A DNA stretch of 64,000 nt from positions 496,001-560,000 of the forward strand of contig NZ_CP038018.1 in the NCBI RefSeq assembly GCF_008805035.1, given 5' to 3'. This stretch comes from Eikenella exigua (GTDB lineage: Bacteria; Pseudomonadota; Gammaproteobacteria; Burkholderiales; Neisseriaceae). The notes beneath the pieces are model-generated. The model was given only the letters and a program-made list of their open reading frames with translations. It had not been told where the DNA came from and did not search any database. Positions within the stretch are counted from its first letter, which is position 1. Each line of letters begins with the position of its first letter. Shown here piece after piece: positions 30,966 through 39,400 of this stretch. The position numbers and the translations under genes are program-made.

Positions 30966-31508
30966 TTAATCGAATAATACGGCCTGTGCCAGCAGACTGC
31001 CGGCGGCATCTTTGCCGGAAAGCAGCGGCGGGGCGGCCAGCGGCCAGTCGATGCCCACGGTAGGGTCGTGCCAAAACAGGGTGTGTTCGTGGGCGGGCTG
31101 GTAGTAGTTGGTGCATTTATACACGATGTCGGCGTGGCTGTCGGTGGTGTAGAAGCCGTGGGCGAAGCCGGGCGGAATCCACATTTGGTAGCGGTTTTCA
31201 GCCGAAAGCACCGCGCCCACCCAATGGCCGAAAGTGGGCGAGGAGCGGCGCAAATCCACGGCCACGTCGAACACGCTGCCCGACACCACGCGCACCAGCT
31301 TGCCTTGCGGGCAAACGGTTTGATAGTGCAGGCCGCGCAGCACGCCATGCTCAGAGCGGGAGTGGTTTTCCTGCACGAAAGTGTGGTGGCCGATGTGCTC
31401 GCGAAACCAGTTGTCGCGGAAGGTTTCCATAAAGAAGCCGCGCTCGTCGCCGTGGGCTTCGGGTTCGATGATTTTCACATCGGGCAAGGCGGTATCGAAA
31501 ATATTCAT
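30966..31508 (-). CDS. rfbC: dTDP-4-dehydrorhamnose 3,5-epimerase
   Basis: A cupin epimerase making dTDP-4-keto-L-rhamnose for surface polysaccharide. The 180-residue length is typical. The family signature QENHSRSEHGVLRGLHYQ holds the catalytic histidine, and MWIPPGFAHGFYT follows. It heads the operon rfbC-gmhB-plsC. rfbA, rfbB and rfbD are not in the window. A Correia-like element lies about 85 bp upstream. Confidence 0.95.
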   Translation of the reverse strand: MNIFDTALPDVKIIEPEAHGDERGFFMETFRDNWFREHIGHHTFVQENHSRSEHGVLRGLHYQTVCPQGKLVRVVSGSVFDVAVDLRRSSPTFGHWVGAVLSAENRYQMWIPPGFAHGFYTTDSHADIVYKCTNYYQPAHEHTLFWHDPTVGIDWPLAAPPLLSGKDAAGSLLAQAVLFD

Positions 31509-31594
31509 GCTGTGCGTGGTTGAGTGGGCTGAAAGCTCTATTTTACCGAGAATGCGGCGTTTGAGGCTACCTGAAAGCGCAGCTTCAACGCAGT

Positions 31595-31700
31595 TATAGT
31601 GGATTAAAATAAGAATGCTACGGTGTTGGCTCGCCTTGCCGTACTGTTTGTACTATCTGCGGCTCGCCGCCTTGTCTCATTCTTATTTTAATCCACTATG
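31595..31700. repeat. Correia-like miniature element 5 (terminal type A)
   Basis: 106 bp. Begins TATAGTGGATTAAAATAAG with terminal repeats matching at 22 of 23 positions, the last base of the right end being G instead of A. The core GGCTCGCCTTGCCGTACTG followed by CTGCGGCTCGCCGCCTTGT is nearly identical to neisserial Correia elements. Confidence 0.92.
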
Positions 31701-31707
31701 AAACAGC

Positions 31708-32121
31708 TCAAACGCCAGAAGCACCATCACCCCAATCCACCTTTTCCCAACCCAGCACCTCGGCCAACACCGAAAGATGGCTCTGCTGCGGGCAGCGTAC
31801 GGCGGTGAGCAACACGGTATCCGGCGCGGTGGCAAGCTGCTTTTTCAACGCCAGTAGCGCGGCATGGGCGCTGCCGCTTTGCAGCTCTTCGGTATAGCGG
31901 GCGGCAAATTCGGGGAAACGCTCTTGCGGCGCGGCATGGTACCAGCGGCGCAGCTCGATGGAAGGTGCAATGTCTTTGAGCCACTGCATGGCGGCGAAGG
32001 TTTCCTTGTGGATGCCGCGCGGGTAGAGGCGGTCGCAGAAAATGGCGGGGGCGGCAGAGGGCGTGTAGCCATAGATACGGCGGATGGCGGGCATGGCAGG
32101 ACCTTCAGGGCGGATTGTCAT
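31708..32121 (-). CDS. DUF488 family protein
   Basis: A 137-residue soluble protein with the DUF488 pattern: RIYGYTPSAAPAIFCDRLYPRGI at the N-terminus, WLKDIAPSIELRRWYH in the middle and the cysteine-bearing block LLTAVRCPQQSHLSVLAEVL near the end. The function of the family is unknown. The reading could also begin at MPAIRRIYG, nine codons later. The stop lies 8 bp from a Correia-like element. Confidence 0.8.
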   Translation of the reverse strand: MTIRPEGPAMPAIRRIYGYTPSAAPAIFCDRLYPRGIHKETFAAMQWLKDIAPSIELRRWYHAAPQERFPEFAARYTEELQSGSAHAALLALKKQLATAPDTVLLTAVRCPQQSHLSVLAEVLGWEKVDWGDGASGV

Positions 32122-32239
32122 TTGAAGAGTATTGCGCTATTTTTCAGGTAGCCTTTGGGCAGCTTGGGGCTACCTAAAAGCACTTGGTGTTCACAATTTC
32201 AGCTATCATACGCCCATTTCCCATCAGAAATGGTTGGTC

Positions 32240-32583
32240 ATGTGCTTTACCATATTACTCAGCACCGACTGCCCGGACGATTTGTTTTCCCAAAACGGCA
32301 ACGGCATCTGCTTCCAGCCAGCCAACGAGTTATGGCGACGGTGCGTTTGCCGAATACGGTTTTCGCGAGCCGGAAATTACATTGCTGGAGATGTTGGAAC
32401 GTTCGCCCATGCGGGAAACCCTGCATTTGCAGGAAGTGATCCGGCGGCTGGCGCGTGCAGCTGGCCACGGTGTGGGCGGAAGATTGGGGCAGTTTGCAGC
32501 AAGGGGCGGAAGTGGTGGCGATGGCGGGGTTGAACCCGCAGCATTTCGCGCTGTATGAGAATGTGCGCTTTGAATTTGTGTGA
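32240..32583 (+). pseudogene. frameshifted remnant of a small gene of unknown function
   Basis: Three successive frames join into one plausible protein of about 113 residues. Frame 1 from the ATG at 32240 reads MCFTILLSTDCPDDLFSQNG; near 32325 it must shift to read YGDGAFAEYGFREPEITLLE and IRRLAR; near 32460 it shifts again to LATVWAEDWGSLQQGAEVVA, ending NVRFEFV at the TGA 32581-32583. Each part has coding-like composition and the joins need small indels. I do not recognise the family. Confidence 0.6.
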
Positions 32584-32610
32584 TGGTTGAACTGCGTTGA
32601 AGTGTAGAGC

Positions 32611-32687
32611 GCGTAGGTTGGCCTGGGAAACCCAACATTCCACACTTTTATTTGTTGGGTTACGCTTGCGGCTAACCCAATCTACGC
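32611..32687. repeat. palindromic intergenic repeat
   Basis: GCGTAGGTTGG (32611-32621) and CCAATCTACGC (32677-32687) pair with one mismatch, with inner CCCAAC/GTTGGG arms. It is of the 'taggttgggtt...aacccaacct' type seen between genes in many proteobacteria. Only one copy is in this window. Confidence 0.55.
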
Positions 32688-32711
32688 ACTCTGTTAGACT
32701 GGGCAGTTGGG

Positions 32712-32760
32712 AAAAAGGCTACCTGAAAACGGTGCACACCGAATTTCAGGTAGCCTTTTT
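32712..32760 (-). terminator. DUS-pair terminator of tyrB
   Basis: AAAAAGGCTACCTGAAA pairs with TTTCAGGTAGCCTTTTT; an inner GGTG/CACC stem lies in the loop. It is 19 bp after the tyrB stop. Confidence 0.75.
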
Positions 32761-32778
32761 ATCCAAGCCTGCCTGCGT

Positions 32779-33972
32779 TTATTTCAACACTTCGGCAAAG
32801 GCGTTGGCCACGTAGTCGATATTCTGCTCGTTCAGGCCGGCCACGCACATGCGGCCGTTGCTCACCATATAGATGGCAAACTCTTTTTGCAGGCGTTCTA
32901 CCTGTTCGGGAGAAAGGCCGGTGAAGCTGAACATGCCGCGCTGTTTGGTGAAATAGCTGAAATCGCGGCCGGGCACTTTGGCGCTGAGCATTTCCTGCAA
33001 CTTTTGGCGCATGGCGCGGATGCGGTCGCGCATTTCGTACACTTCGCCTTCCCATTGTTTGAACAGGGTTTCGTTGTTCATCACGCCGTCCACCACGAAG
33101 CCGCCGTGGGAAGGGGGGCTGGAGTAGATGCGGCGCACGGTGAATTTGAGCTGACCGAGCACAAGCTTGGCTTCTTCGGCGTTGGGGCACACCACGGAGA
33201 GGCCGCCCACGCGTTCGCCGTAGAGCGAGAGGTTTTTGGAGAAAGAGCTGCTCACGAAGGCGGGCAGGCCGAGTTCGGTGGCGCGGCGGATGGCGTAAAC
33301 GTCGTTTTCCAGGTCTTCGGCGAAGCCTTGGTAGGCGATATCCATAAAGGGGATGAGGCCGGCTTCTTTCACGATTTGCAGGATTTCGTCCCATTGGCTG
33401 CGGCTCAAATCCACGCCGGTGGGGTTGTGGCAGCAGGGGTGCAGCACCACCACGTCGTGTTGCTTGAGCGTGCGGAAGAAGGCTTTCATTTCTTCGAATT
33501 TCACGCCGATGGTGGCGGGGTCGTAGTAAGGGTATTTGCCCACCTCGAAGCCGGCGCCTTCAAAAATGCCGATGTGGTTGCCCCAGGTGGGGTTGCTCAC
33601 GTAGCACTTGGCCTGCGGAAACCAGGCGTGGATAAAATCGGCACCCACGCGCAGCGCGCCGGAGCCGCCGAGCGATTGGATGGTGGCGATGCGGCCTTCT
33701 TGCACGGCGGGGCTGTCTGCGCCGAACAGCAGGGTTTGGCAGGCGCTGCGGTAGGCGGCTAGGCCTTCCATGGGCAGATAGCCGCGCGGGCGCGGGCTCT
33801 CGGCGAGGGCGCGTTCAACGGTTTTCACGCACTCGAGCACGGGCAGGCGGCCTTTGCCGTCGTAATAAACGCCCACGCTGAGGTTTACCTTTTCGCTGCG
33901 CGGGTCTTGGTTGTATTTTTCCATCAGGCCAAGGATGGGATCGCCGGGGTAGAACTCAACGTGCCGAAACAT
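32779..33972 (-). CDS. tyrB: aromatic amino acid / aspartate aminotransferase
   Basis: A class I aminotransferase, 397 residues, the length of TyrB/AspC. The opening FYPGDPILGLMEKYNQD and KVNLSVGVYYD are typical. The PLP lysine is in SSFSKNLSLYGERVGG, and the substrate arginine region is YVANAFAEVLK-proximal near the end. It uses aspartate, tyrosine or phenylalanine with 2-oxoglutarate. TyrB and AspC cannot be fully separated by sequence; neisserial orthologues are usually named TyrB. Monocistronic. Confidence 0.9.
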   Translation of the reverse strand: MFRHVEFYPGDPILGLMEKYNQDPRSEKVNLSVGVYYDGKGRLPVLECVKTVERALAESPRPRGYLPMEGLAAYRSACQTLLFGADSPAVQEGRIATIQSLGGSGALRVGADFIHAWFPQAKCYVSNPTWGNHIGIFEGAGFEVGKYPYYDPATIGVKFEEMKAFFRTLKQHDVVVLHPCCHNPTGVDLSRSQWDEILQIVKEAGLIPFMDIAYQGFAEDLENDVYAIRRATELGLPAFVSSSFSKNLSLYGERVGGLSVVCPNAEEAKLVLGQLKFTVRRIYSSPPSHGGFVVDGVMNNETLFKQWEGEVYEMRDRIRAMRQKLQEMLSAKVPGRDFSYFTKQRGMFSFTGLSPEQVERLQKEFAIYMVSNGRMCVAGLNEQNIDYVANAFAEVLK

Positions 33973-34513
33973 GGGTATCTTCCTTTTTTATCGGGTGGAA
34001 CAATTAACGGGTAACGGGTGGAACAATTAAACGGAAAGGGTAATGCCAGGGCAATTTTACGCTGATTTCGGCAGCAAGGGCTACCTGAAAAGTGGGGAAG
34101 AGTGGGAAATAGATGTTTTCAGGTAGCCTTCTCCATCTGCATCCTGTTCACCCTTGCGCCTCATGCCGACGCAGGGCACTTCCTTATCTTTGGCGAAGCC
34201 AAAGAAAGGAAGCAAAGAAAGGCGACTGCGGGCGCAGGTTTGGCTTCGCCAAACTTCCCTCACTGCACACGGTTTTTCGGGCGCAAAGAGAAATTGGATT
34301 AGCTGCAACTTGCGGCTGCGCCGCTTCGGGCATGCAAGCCCTTGTTTCCCGAAAAACCGTGTTTCGTTCGGCTGCGCCAGCAGAGAGCACAGCCGCAACT
34401 GTTGATAACAAATATTCTGTGAGTGGTTTCACCGAGCCTACATATAGATTGATTGTAACTCAATGCAAAGAAAGGATGTTTGATTAATTAAACTACGGGA
34501 TTTTAGGTAATCT
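33973..34513. other. intergenic region with nested inverted repeats
   Basis: No gene seen. A DUS pair occupies 34079-34131. Then come two hairpins that are reverse complements of each other (TTTGGCGAAGCCAAA, 34190-34204, and GTTTGGCTTCGCCAAAC, 34238-34254) and a perfect 14-bp inverted repeat CACGGTTTTTCGGG (34268-34281) / CCCGAAAAACCGTG (34348-34361). Open frames across it are short and low in coding character. Confidence 0.6.
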
Positions 34514-35344
34514 TTATTCGCTGTGCCGGTTGAAGAAATCCAGCAGCTGCGTTTCGTAGCCGCCCATGCCGAAGAGGCCGAGGTGGGTGCCGTTGGGGAT
34601 GAGGATCAGCTGTTTGGGCTCTTGGGCGAGCTCGAATAGGATTTGCGAGTGTTTGGCGGGGATGACTTGGTCGGCGGTGCCGTGCATCAGCAGCAGGGGG
34701 ATGGGGCTGATTTGCGCCACGAAGCGGCGGGCACTGTAGCGGTTGCCCACCAGGATGCCGGCGCCGGGGAGTTTGTCGTTGGCGATGCTGGAATAAGAAG
34801 AGAAGGTGGATTCGATGGCCACGGCGCGCACGCCGGCTTTGTTGCCTGCACCCACCACGGCAATGACGTTGGTGCCGCCTAGGCTCTGGCCGAACACGAG
34901 CAGGCGCTCGGGGTTTACATCGGGGCGGCTGCGCACATAATCCAGCGCGGCGTTGCTGTCGGCAAACAGGCCTTCGGGGCTGGGCTCGCCTTCAGATTGG
35001 CCGTAGCCGCGATAGTCGAACAGGAAAACGTTGTAACCGTGTTCGGGCAGCCATTTCACGGCCTGCCAGTGGGCGGTGAGGTTTTGCGCGTTGCCGTGGA
35101 AGTGGATGATGGTGGCACGGGCTTGCTTGGCATCGGCCACGCCGCGTGCGGGCACAAACCAGCCGTGCAGGCGTGTGCCGTCGGCGCTTTGGAAGGAGAC
35201 GTTTTCGTAGGGCAGGCCGGATTGGGCGGGAGAGCCGTAGTCGGCATGGTCGGGATAGTAAAAGGCTTGCTTGGCGCAGGAGGACAGGCCAAACAGGATG
35301 GCGAGGAGGGAGGCCAGGCCGAAGAGAATGGATTTGTGTTTCAT
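34514..35344 (-). CDS. lipoprotein alpha/beta hydrolase
   Basis: A 276-residue predicted lipoprotein: the signal peptide ends at LSSC with Cys23 lipidated. The catalytic domain is a serine hydrolase of the S33/BAAT-like group (as in YfhR/Bem46): IIHFHGNAQNLTAHW gives the oxyanion-region HG, the nucleophile is Ser154 in FGQSLGG, the acid lies in HGTADQVIP and the histidine in PNGTHLGLF. It should act on ester or peptide substrates in the periplasm; the substrate is unknown. Monocistronic, with a diverged DUS TTTTAGGTAATC just after the stop. Confidence 0.82.
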   Translation of the reverse strand: MKHKSILFGLASLLAILFGLSSCAKQAFYYPDHADYGSPAQSGLPYENVSFQSADGTRLHGWFVPARGVADAKQARATIIHFHGNAQNLTAHWQAVKWLPEHGYNVFLFDYRGYGQSEGEPSPEGLFADSNAALDYVRSRPDVNPERLLVFGQSLGGTNVIAVVGAGNKAGVRAVAIESTFSSYSSIANDKLPGAGILVGNRYSARRFVAQISPIPLLLMHGTADQVIPAKHSQILFELAQEPKQLILIPNGTHLGLFGMGGYETQLLDFFNRHSE

Positions 35345-35517
35345 GGTTAGTGTGGGCGGCAGCCTTGGTGCGGAGGCTACCTGAAAAATAGCGTTGCCGT
35401 TTTAGCTTTGCTTTAACTTGCGTTATTTATTTCAGGTAGCCTTTATTGTTGCTGGGTTGAGGCTACCTGAAAAAGATAAATGAGACTGTTTCAGCTAGCC
35501 TTGCCTGATTGGATATT

Positions 35518-36339
35518 CTACCAATTCACCCAGCCGCACAGCCAGGTGAGTAGGATGATGCCGCCGAAGATGATGCGGTAGTAGGCAAAGGGCACGAAGT
35601 TTTTGCTGGAAACAAAGCATAGCAGGGCTTTTACGGCGATGAGGCCGGAAGCGAAGGCAGCAGCAAAGCCGAGGGCGATAAGGCCGAAATCCTGTGCGCT
35701 GAATGTGCTGAGGTGTTTCAGGATGCTGTAGCCGGAGGCGGCCACCATAATCGGCACGGCGAGGAAGAAGGAAAATTCGGTGGCGGTTTTGCGGTCGAGC
35801 CCCCACACCATGCCGCCCATGATGGTGCTGCCGGAGCGGGAAGTGCCGGGAATCAGCGCTAAAATTTGGAATAGGCCCACGGCAAGCGCATCGCGCGGGC
35901 GCATATCGTCCACGCTGCGCACTTTCGGCGGTACGCGGCTTTGCCGTTTTTCAATCCACAAAATCAAAAAGCCGCCCACCACCAGCGCCGCAGCTACGCT
36001 CACGGGGTTGAACAGCACTTTTTCAATGAAATCGTTAAGCAGCAGGCCGATGGCAGCGGCAGGGATGAAGGCGATGGCCAGGTTGAGTACGAAGCGGTTG
36101 GCAAGCCGATCTTTGCCGATATGGGTGAGCACATGGGTGAAGCGGGTACGGTACTCATACACCACAGCAAGGATGGCGCCGAGCTGGATGGCGATGTGGA
36201 ATACGGCGTGGCTTTCGGCATCGAAGCCGATGAGGCTGCCGGCTACAATCAGGTGGCCGGTGCTGGAAATGGGCAGGAATTCAGTGAGGCCTTCGATGAT
36301 GCCGAGAATGAGGGCTTTGAAGGCGAGGAGCAGGCTCAT
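35518..36339 (-). CDS. uppP: undecaprenyl-diphosphatase UppP
   Basis: Recycles undecaprenyl pyrophosphate to the monophosphate carrier for peptidoglycan and polysaccharide synthesis, and gives low-level bacitracin resistance. The 273-residue membrane protein has the two BacA motifs, EGLTEFLPISSTGHLIV near residue 15 and PGTSRSGSTIMGGM near 164, and about eight hydrophobic helices. The stop is followed by several DUS copies; a DUS pair (36372-36412) separates it from dsbA. Confidence 0.95.
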   Translation of the reverse strand: MSLLLAFKALILGIIEGLTEFLPISSTGHLIVAGSLIGFDAESHAVFHIAIQLGAILAVVYEYRTRFTHVLTHIGKDRLANRFVLNLAIAFIPAAAIGLLLNDFIEKVLFNPVSVAAALVVGGFLILWIEKRQSRVPPKVRSVDDMRPRDALAVGLFQILALIPGTSRSGSTIMGGMVWGLDRKTATEFSFFLAVPIMVAASGYSILKHLSTFSAQDFGLIALGFAAAFASGLIAVKALLCFVSSKNFVPFAYYRIIFGGIILLTWLCGWVNW

Positions 36340-36424
36340 TGGTTAAACTCTTAAAAACATGGGATGAATGCTTTTCAGGTAGCCTGTATTGGAGTACGGG
36401 CTACCTGAAAATCTTTGTGCCGCA

Positions 36425-37093
36425 TTAGCGGTTGGCCTGGCCGGCGATGGTTGCGCCGCGGCTGCGTACCAAGGTGCGCGGGGCGGGGGCAGGCATGTTG
36501 CGTTCGGCACGTACTTTTTCAATCAGCTCTTGCAACACAGCCATGTTTTGGGAGTTGGTCAGCTCGTATTTTCCGCCCACTACGATAACCGGGGTTTTGG
36601 TGATGTTGTAGGTGATGGTGTTTTGCTGCATGGTTTGGGCGGCGGCGGCGGCCTGCGGGCTGTTATAGGCGGCGAGCAGGCGGTTGCCGTATGGCTGCTG
36701 CTGAATCCAGGCTTTCAGGCCGGTTTCGTCGGTTACGGTGCCGTCCATCAGTGCTTTGAAAATGGCTTGGTTGGCTTGGCGGGAAAGGCCGGTGGATTTC
36801 ACGGCAGCCGCCAGGCGGGCGAGGGTTTGGTGGGCTGGCTGCCACACTACGTGCTCTTGACGCAATACGGTGTCGGAGGCGAAGTGTCTGCTTTGCTGTT
36901 CGATAGTTGCTTCAAGGTGTTGGCAATGGATACAGAAATAGCCGAAGAATTCGGTTACTTCGATTTTATTGGGCTGCACAGGCTTGATCACGTTGCTGCG
37001 TACTATGTAGTCCGTGTCTTCCACGGCTTTGGCTTGGGCGGCGGTAACGGTAAATATGGCGAGTGCAGAGAGAAGTAGGGCTTTCAGTTTCAT
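36425..37093 (-). CDS. dsbA: thiol:disulfide interchange protein DsbA
   Basis: Periplasmic oxidant that forms disulfides in exported proteins. The 222-residue precursor has a signal peptide (about 1-21, cut after AQA). The thioredoxin-fold active site is Cys54-Ile-His-Cys57 in EFFGYFCIHCQHLEA, close to the CVHC of neisserial DsbA. The cis-proline loop is TKTPVIVVGG. It lies 38 bp after the SPOR-domain gene, the same order as in Neisseria, and the two are probably co-transcribed. Confidence 0.92.
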   Translation of the reverse strand: MKLKALLLSALAIFTVTAAQAKAVEDTDYIVRSNVIKPVQPNKIEVTEFFGYFCIHCQHLEATIEQQSRHFASDTVLRQEHVVWQPAHQTLARLAAAVKSTGLSRQANQAIFKALMDGTVTDETGLKAWIQQQPYGNRLLAAYNSPQAAAAAQTMQQNTITYNITKTPVIVVGGKYELTNSQNMAVLQELIEKVRAERNMPAPAPRTLVRSRGATIAGQANR

Positions 37094-37131
37094 TTTAATC
37101 CTTCGTTAATGTGGGGTTGATGAAGTGCTGA

Positions 37132-37857
37132 TCAGTCGGCTTGGCGGGTGAGGGTGTCGATGCCGTTGCCGCGCAGTTTGTCGCTGAGGGCTTGGGCTTC
37201 GGCACGGCTGAGGCGGCTGCTTTGGATACGGTAAACGGTTTGGCCGTCGCTGCGTTTGCTGCTGGCTACGCGGGCGTTTACGCCGAGCATGGCGAGTTTG
37301 GCACGCTGGGTATCGGCAGCTTGCGGGTTGTTGTAGGAACCCATCTGTACGATGTAGTGGCCGTTGCCGCTGTTGTGCGCTTCGGCTTCACGACGTTGGC
37401 GGCGGGCTTGCTCGCGGGCACGCTCCACATTGCCACTTTCCAAAATCTGTTCAGGTGTGGGTTTGGCTTCCGGCTCAGGCTTGCGCTGTGGATCGCGCGG
37501 TTTGGTTTGCACGGTTTTGTCTTCCTGTGTGGGCTTGTCTTCCGGGCGTTGTGCAGGGGTGCTGGCCTGCTGCGGCACGGAGGCAGCCACGGGTGGTTTG
37601 TCGGTGATGTCGCCAGGAGGCAGGGAATAGTGGCCGCTGTCGGAGCCGGCGGTGGTGTCGCTCGGGCGATGTTCTGGCTGGTGTTCTTGGCGCGGGGTGA
37701 GGATTTCGGGTTGGATTTCGGTTTTCGGCGCTTCAGGCTGTTTGATGCCGGAGGGCGTGTTGTTGAGGAAATATAAAACCACGCCGATGATGAGGGTGGC
37801 AAGCAGTAGGCCGAATATAAAGCCGGAAAGGCCTTTACCATGGGGTTTGGTTTGCAT
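37132..37857 (-). CDS. SPOR-domain membrane protein (FtsN/DedD-like)
   Basis: A 241-residue bitopic inner-membrane protein: short cytoplasmic N-terminus, one helix (LSGFIFGLLLATLIIGVVLYFL, roughly 9-30 in part), a long proline/glutamate-rich periplasmic linker (about 35-150), and a C-terminal SPOR domain (from HYIVQMGSYNNPQAADTQRA to the end) that binds denuded septal peptidoglycan. The layout is that of FtsN, the late cell division activator, but DedD-like proteins share it. It is transcribed toward dsbA. Confidence 0.8.
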   Translation of the reverse strand: MQTKPHGKGLSGFIFGLLLATLIIGVVLYFLNNTPSGIKQPEAPKTEIQPEILTPRQEHQPEHRPSDTTAGSDSGHYSLPPGDITDKPPVAASVPQQASTPAQRPEDKPTQEDKTVQTKPRDPQRKPEPEAKPTPEQILESGNVERAREQARRQRREAEAHNSGNGHYIVQMGSYNNPQAADTQRAKLAMLGVNARVASSKRSDGQTVYRIQSSRLSRAEAQALSDKLRGNGIDTLTRQAD

Positions 37858-38223
37858 TGGGAAAATGGATTGCTAAAAAGGTGCCGCATTTTATCAAAAC
37901 CGTTTGCTGTGGCGGAAGCTTTTTACATGTTCTTTCAGGTAGACGGGCGGTTTCAGATAGCCTGGGGGGCACTGGGAAAGGCTACCTGAAAAACTGCTTC
38001 GTCTATGCAGTATCTTTGCGTTCCACGCCCACAGTAGCTAGGCCATAGCCGTAGCCATACTGCCGTTTATGCATCTCCCATTTACTTGTTCTAACCAAAT
38101 TGCGCTGATGTTGCCTGCGGGTTTCGTCTATACTGCGCCCTGTATTATCAAAGCTGGTCTTGAATTCGAGCCTTGCTGCTTTCTCGGTGGCAAACTGTGT
38201 TTAACCTAACTGAGGGAACTTTG
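37858..38223. other. divergent spacer upstream of sucC
   Basis: No gene. It contains diverged DUS-like sequences near 37932-37962 and one DUS at 37978. The sucC promoter should lie here; a TATACT hexamer at 38129-38134 is a candidate -10 but has no well-spaced -35. An AGGGA ribosome site lies at 38213-38217. Confidence 0.5.
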
Positions 38224-39390
38224 ATGAATCTACATGAATATCAAGCAAAAGAGCTGCTTGCGGGCTATGGTTTGCCGGTTCAGGGCGGGATTTTGGCCGC
38301 CAACGGCGAAGAAGCTGCCGCCGCCTACGACAAATTGGGCGGCAAATTTGCTGTGATTAAAGCCCAAGTGCACGCCGGCGGACGCGGCAAGGCAGGCGGC
38401 GTGAAAGTGGTGAAAAGCCGCGATGAGGCCAAACAGGTGGCCGAAAGCTTAATCGGCACCAATTTGATTACTTATCAAACCGATGCCAACGGCCAGCTGG
38501 TAAACAGCGTGTTGGTGTGTGAAGATATGTATCCGGTGCAAACCGAGCTCTATTTGGGCGCGGTGGTGGATCGTGCCGCGCGCCGCGTGGTGTTTATGGC
38601 TTCCACCGAAGGCGGTGTGGAAATTGAAAAAGTGGCCGAGGAAACCCCGGAAAAAATCTTCAAAACCGTGGTGGACCCGCTGGTGGGCCTGCAGCCCTGC
38701 CAAGCCCGCGAAGTAGCCTTCAAGCTGGGTTTGAAAGACAAGCAAGTCGGCCAGTTTGTGAAACTGATGACCGGCGCCTACCAAGCCTTCATCGAAAACG
38801 ATTTCGCCCTGTTTGAAATCAACCCCTTGGCCGTGCGCGAAGACGGCAGCCTGGCCTGCGTGGACGGCAAAGTGGGCATCGACGGCAATGCTTTGTACCG
38901 CCTGCCGAAAATCGCCGAACTGCGCGATAAGTCGCAAGAAAACGAGCGCGAGCTGAAAGCCTCCGAGTTTGAGCTGAACTATGTGGCGCTGGAAGGCAAT
39001 ATCGGCTGTATGGTGAACGGCGCCGGCCTGGCGATGGCCACCATGGATATCATCAAGCTCAAAGGCGGCCAGCCGGCCAACTTCCTCGACGTGGGCGGCG
39101 GTGCCACCAAAGAACGCGTGGTGGAAGCTTTCAAACTGATTTTGGAAGACAAGTCCGTGAAAGGCGTGCTGATCAATATTTTCGGCGGTATCGTGCGCTG
39201 CGATATGATTGCCGAAGCCATTGTGGCCGCCGTGAAAGAAGTGAACGTAACCGTGCCCGTGGTGGTGCGCCTCGAAGGCAACAACGCTGAATTGGGCGCG
39301 CAGATTCTGAACGAATCCGGTTTGAAACTCACTTCCGCCGACGGCCTGAACGACGCCGCCGAGAAAATTGTTGCCGCCGTAAACGCCTAA
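38224..39390 (+). CDS. sucC: succinyl-CoA ligase (ADP-forming) beta subunit
   Basis: With SucD interconverts succinyl-CoA and succinate, coupled to ATP formation in the citric acid cycle. The 388-residue product starts MNLHEYQAKELLAGYGLP and has the ATP-grasp domain (HAGGRGKAGGVKVV) and the C-terminal NIFGGIVRCDMIAEAIV block. The ATG at 38224 with AGGGA upstream is preferred over a frame beginning at 38173. sucD follows after 10 bp. sucAB and lpd are not in the window. Confidence 0.97.
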   Translation: MNLHEYQAKELLAGYGLPVQGGILAANGEEAAAAYDKLGGKFAVIKAQVHAGGRGKAGGVKVVKSRDEAKQVAESLIGTNLITYQTDANGQLVNSVLVCEDMYPVQTELYLGAVVDRAARRVVFMASTEGGVEIEKVAEETPEKIFKTVVDPLVGLQPCQAREVAFKLGLKDKQVGQFVKLMTGAYQAFIENDFALFEINPLAVREDGSLACVDGKVGIDGNALYRLPKIAELRDKSQENERELKASEFELNYVALEGNIGCMVNGAGLAMATMDIIKLKGGQPANFLDVGGGATKERVVEAFKLILEDKSVKGVLINIFGGIVRCDMIAEAIVAAVKEVNVTVPVVVRLEGNNAELGAQILNESGLKLTSADGLNDAAEKIVAAVNA

Positions 39391-39400
39391 GGAGAACAGA

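Noticed and set aside
32614..32815. Short plus-strand frames between the pseudogene and tyrB
   Set aside because: They run through a palindromic repeat and a DUS pair and have no coding character.
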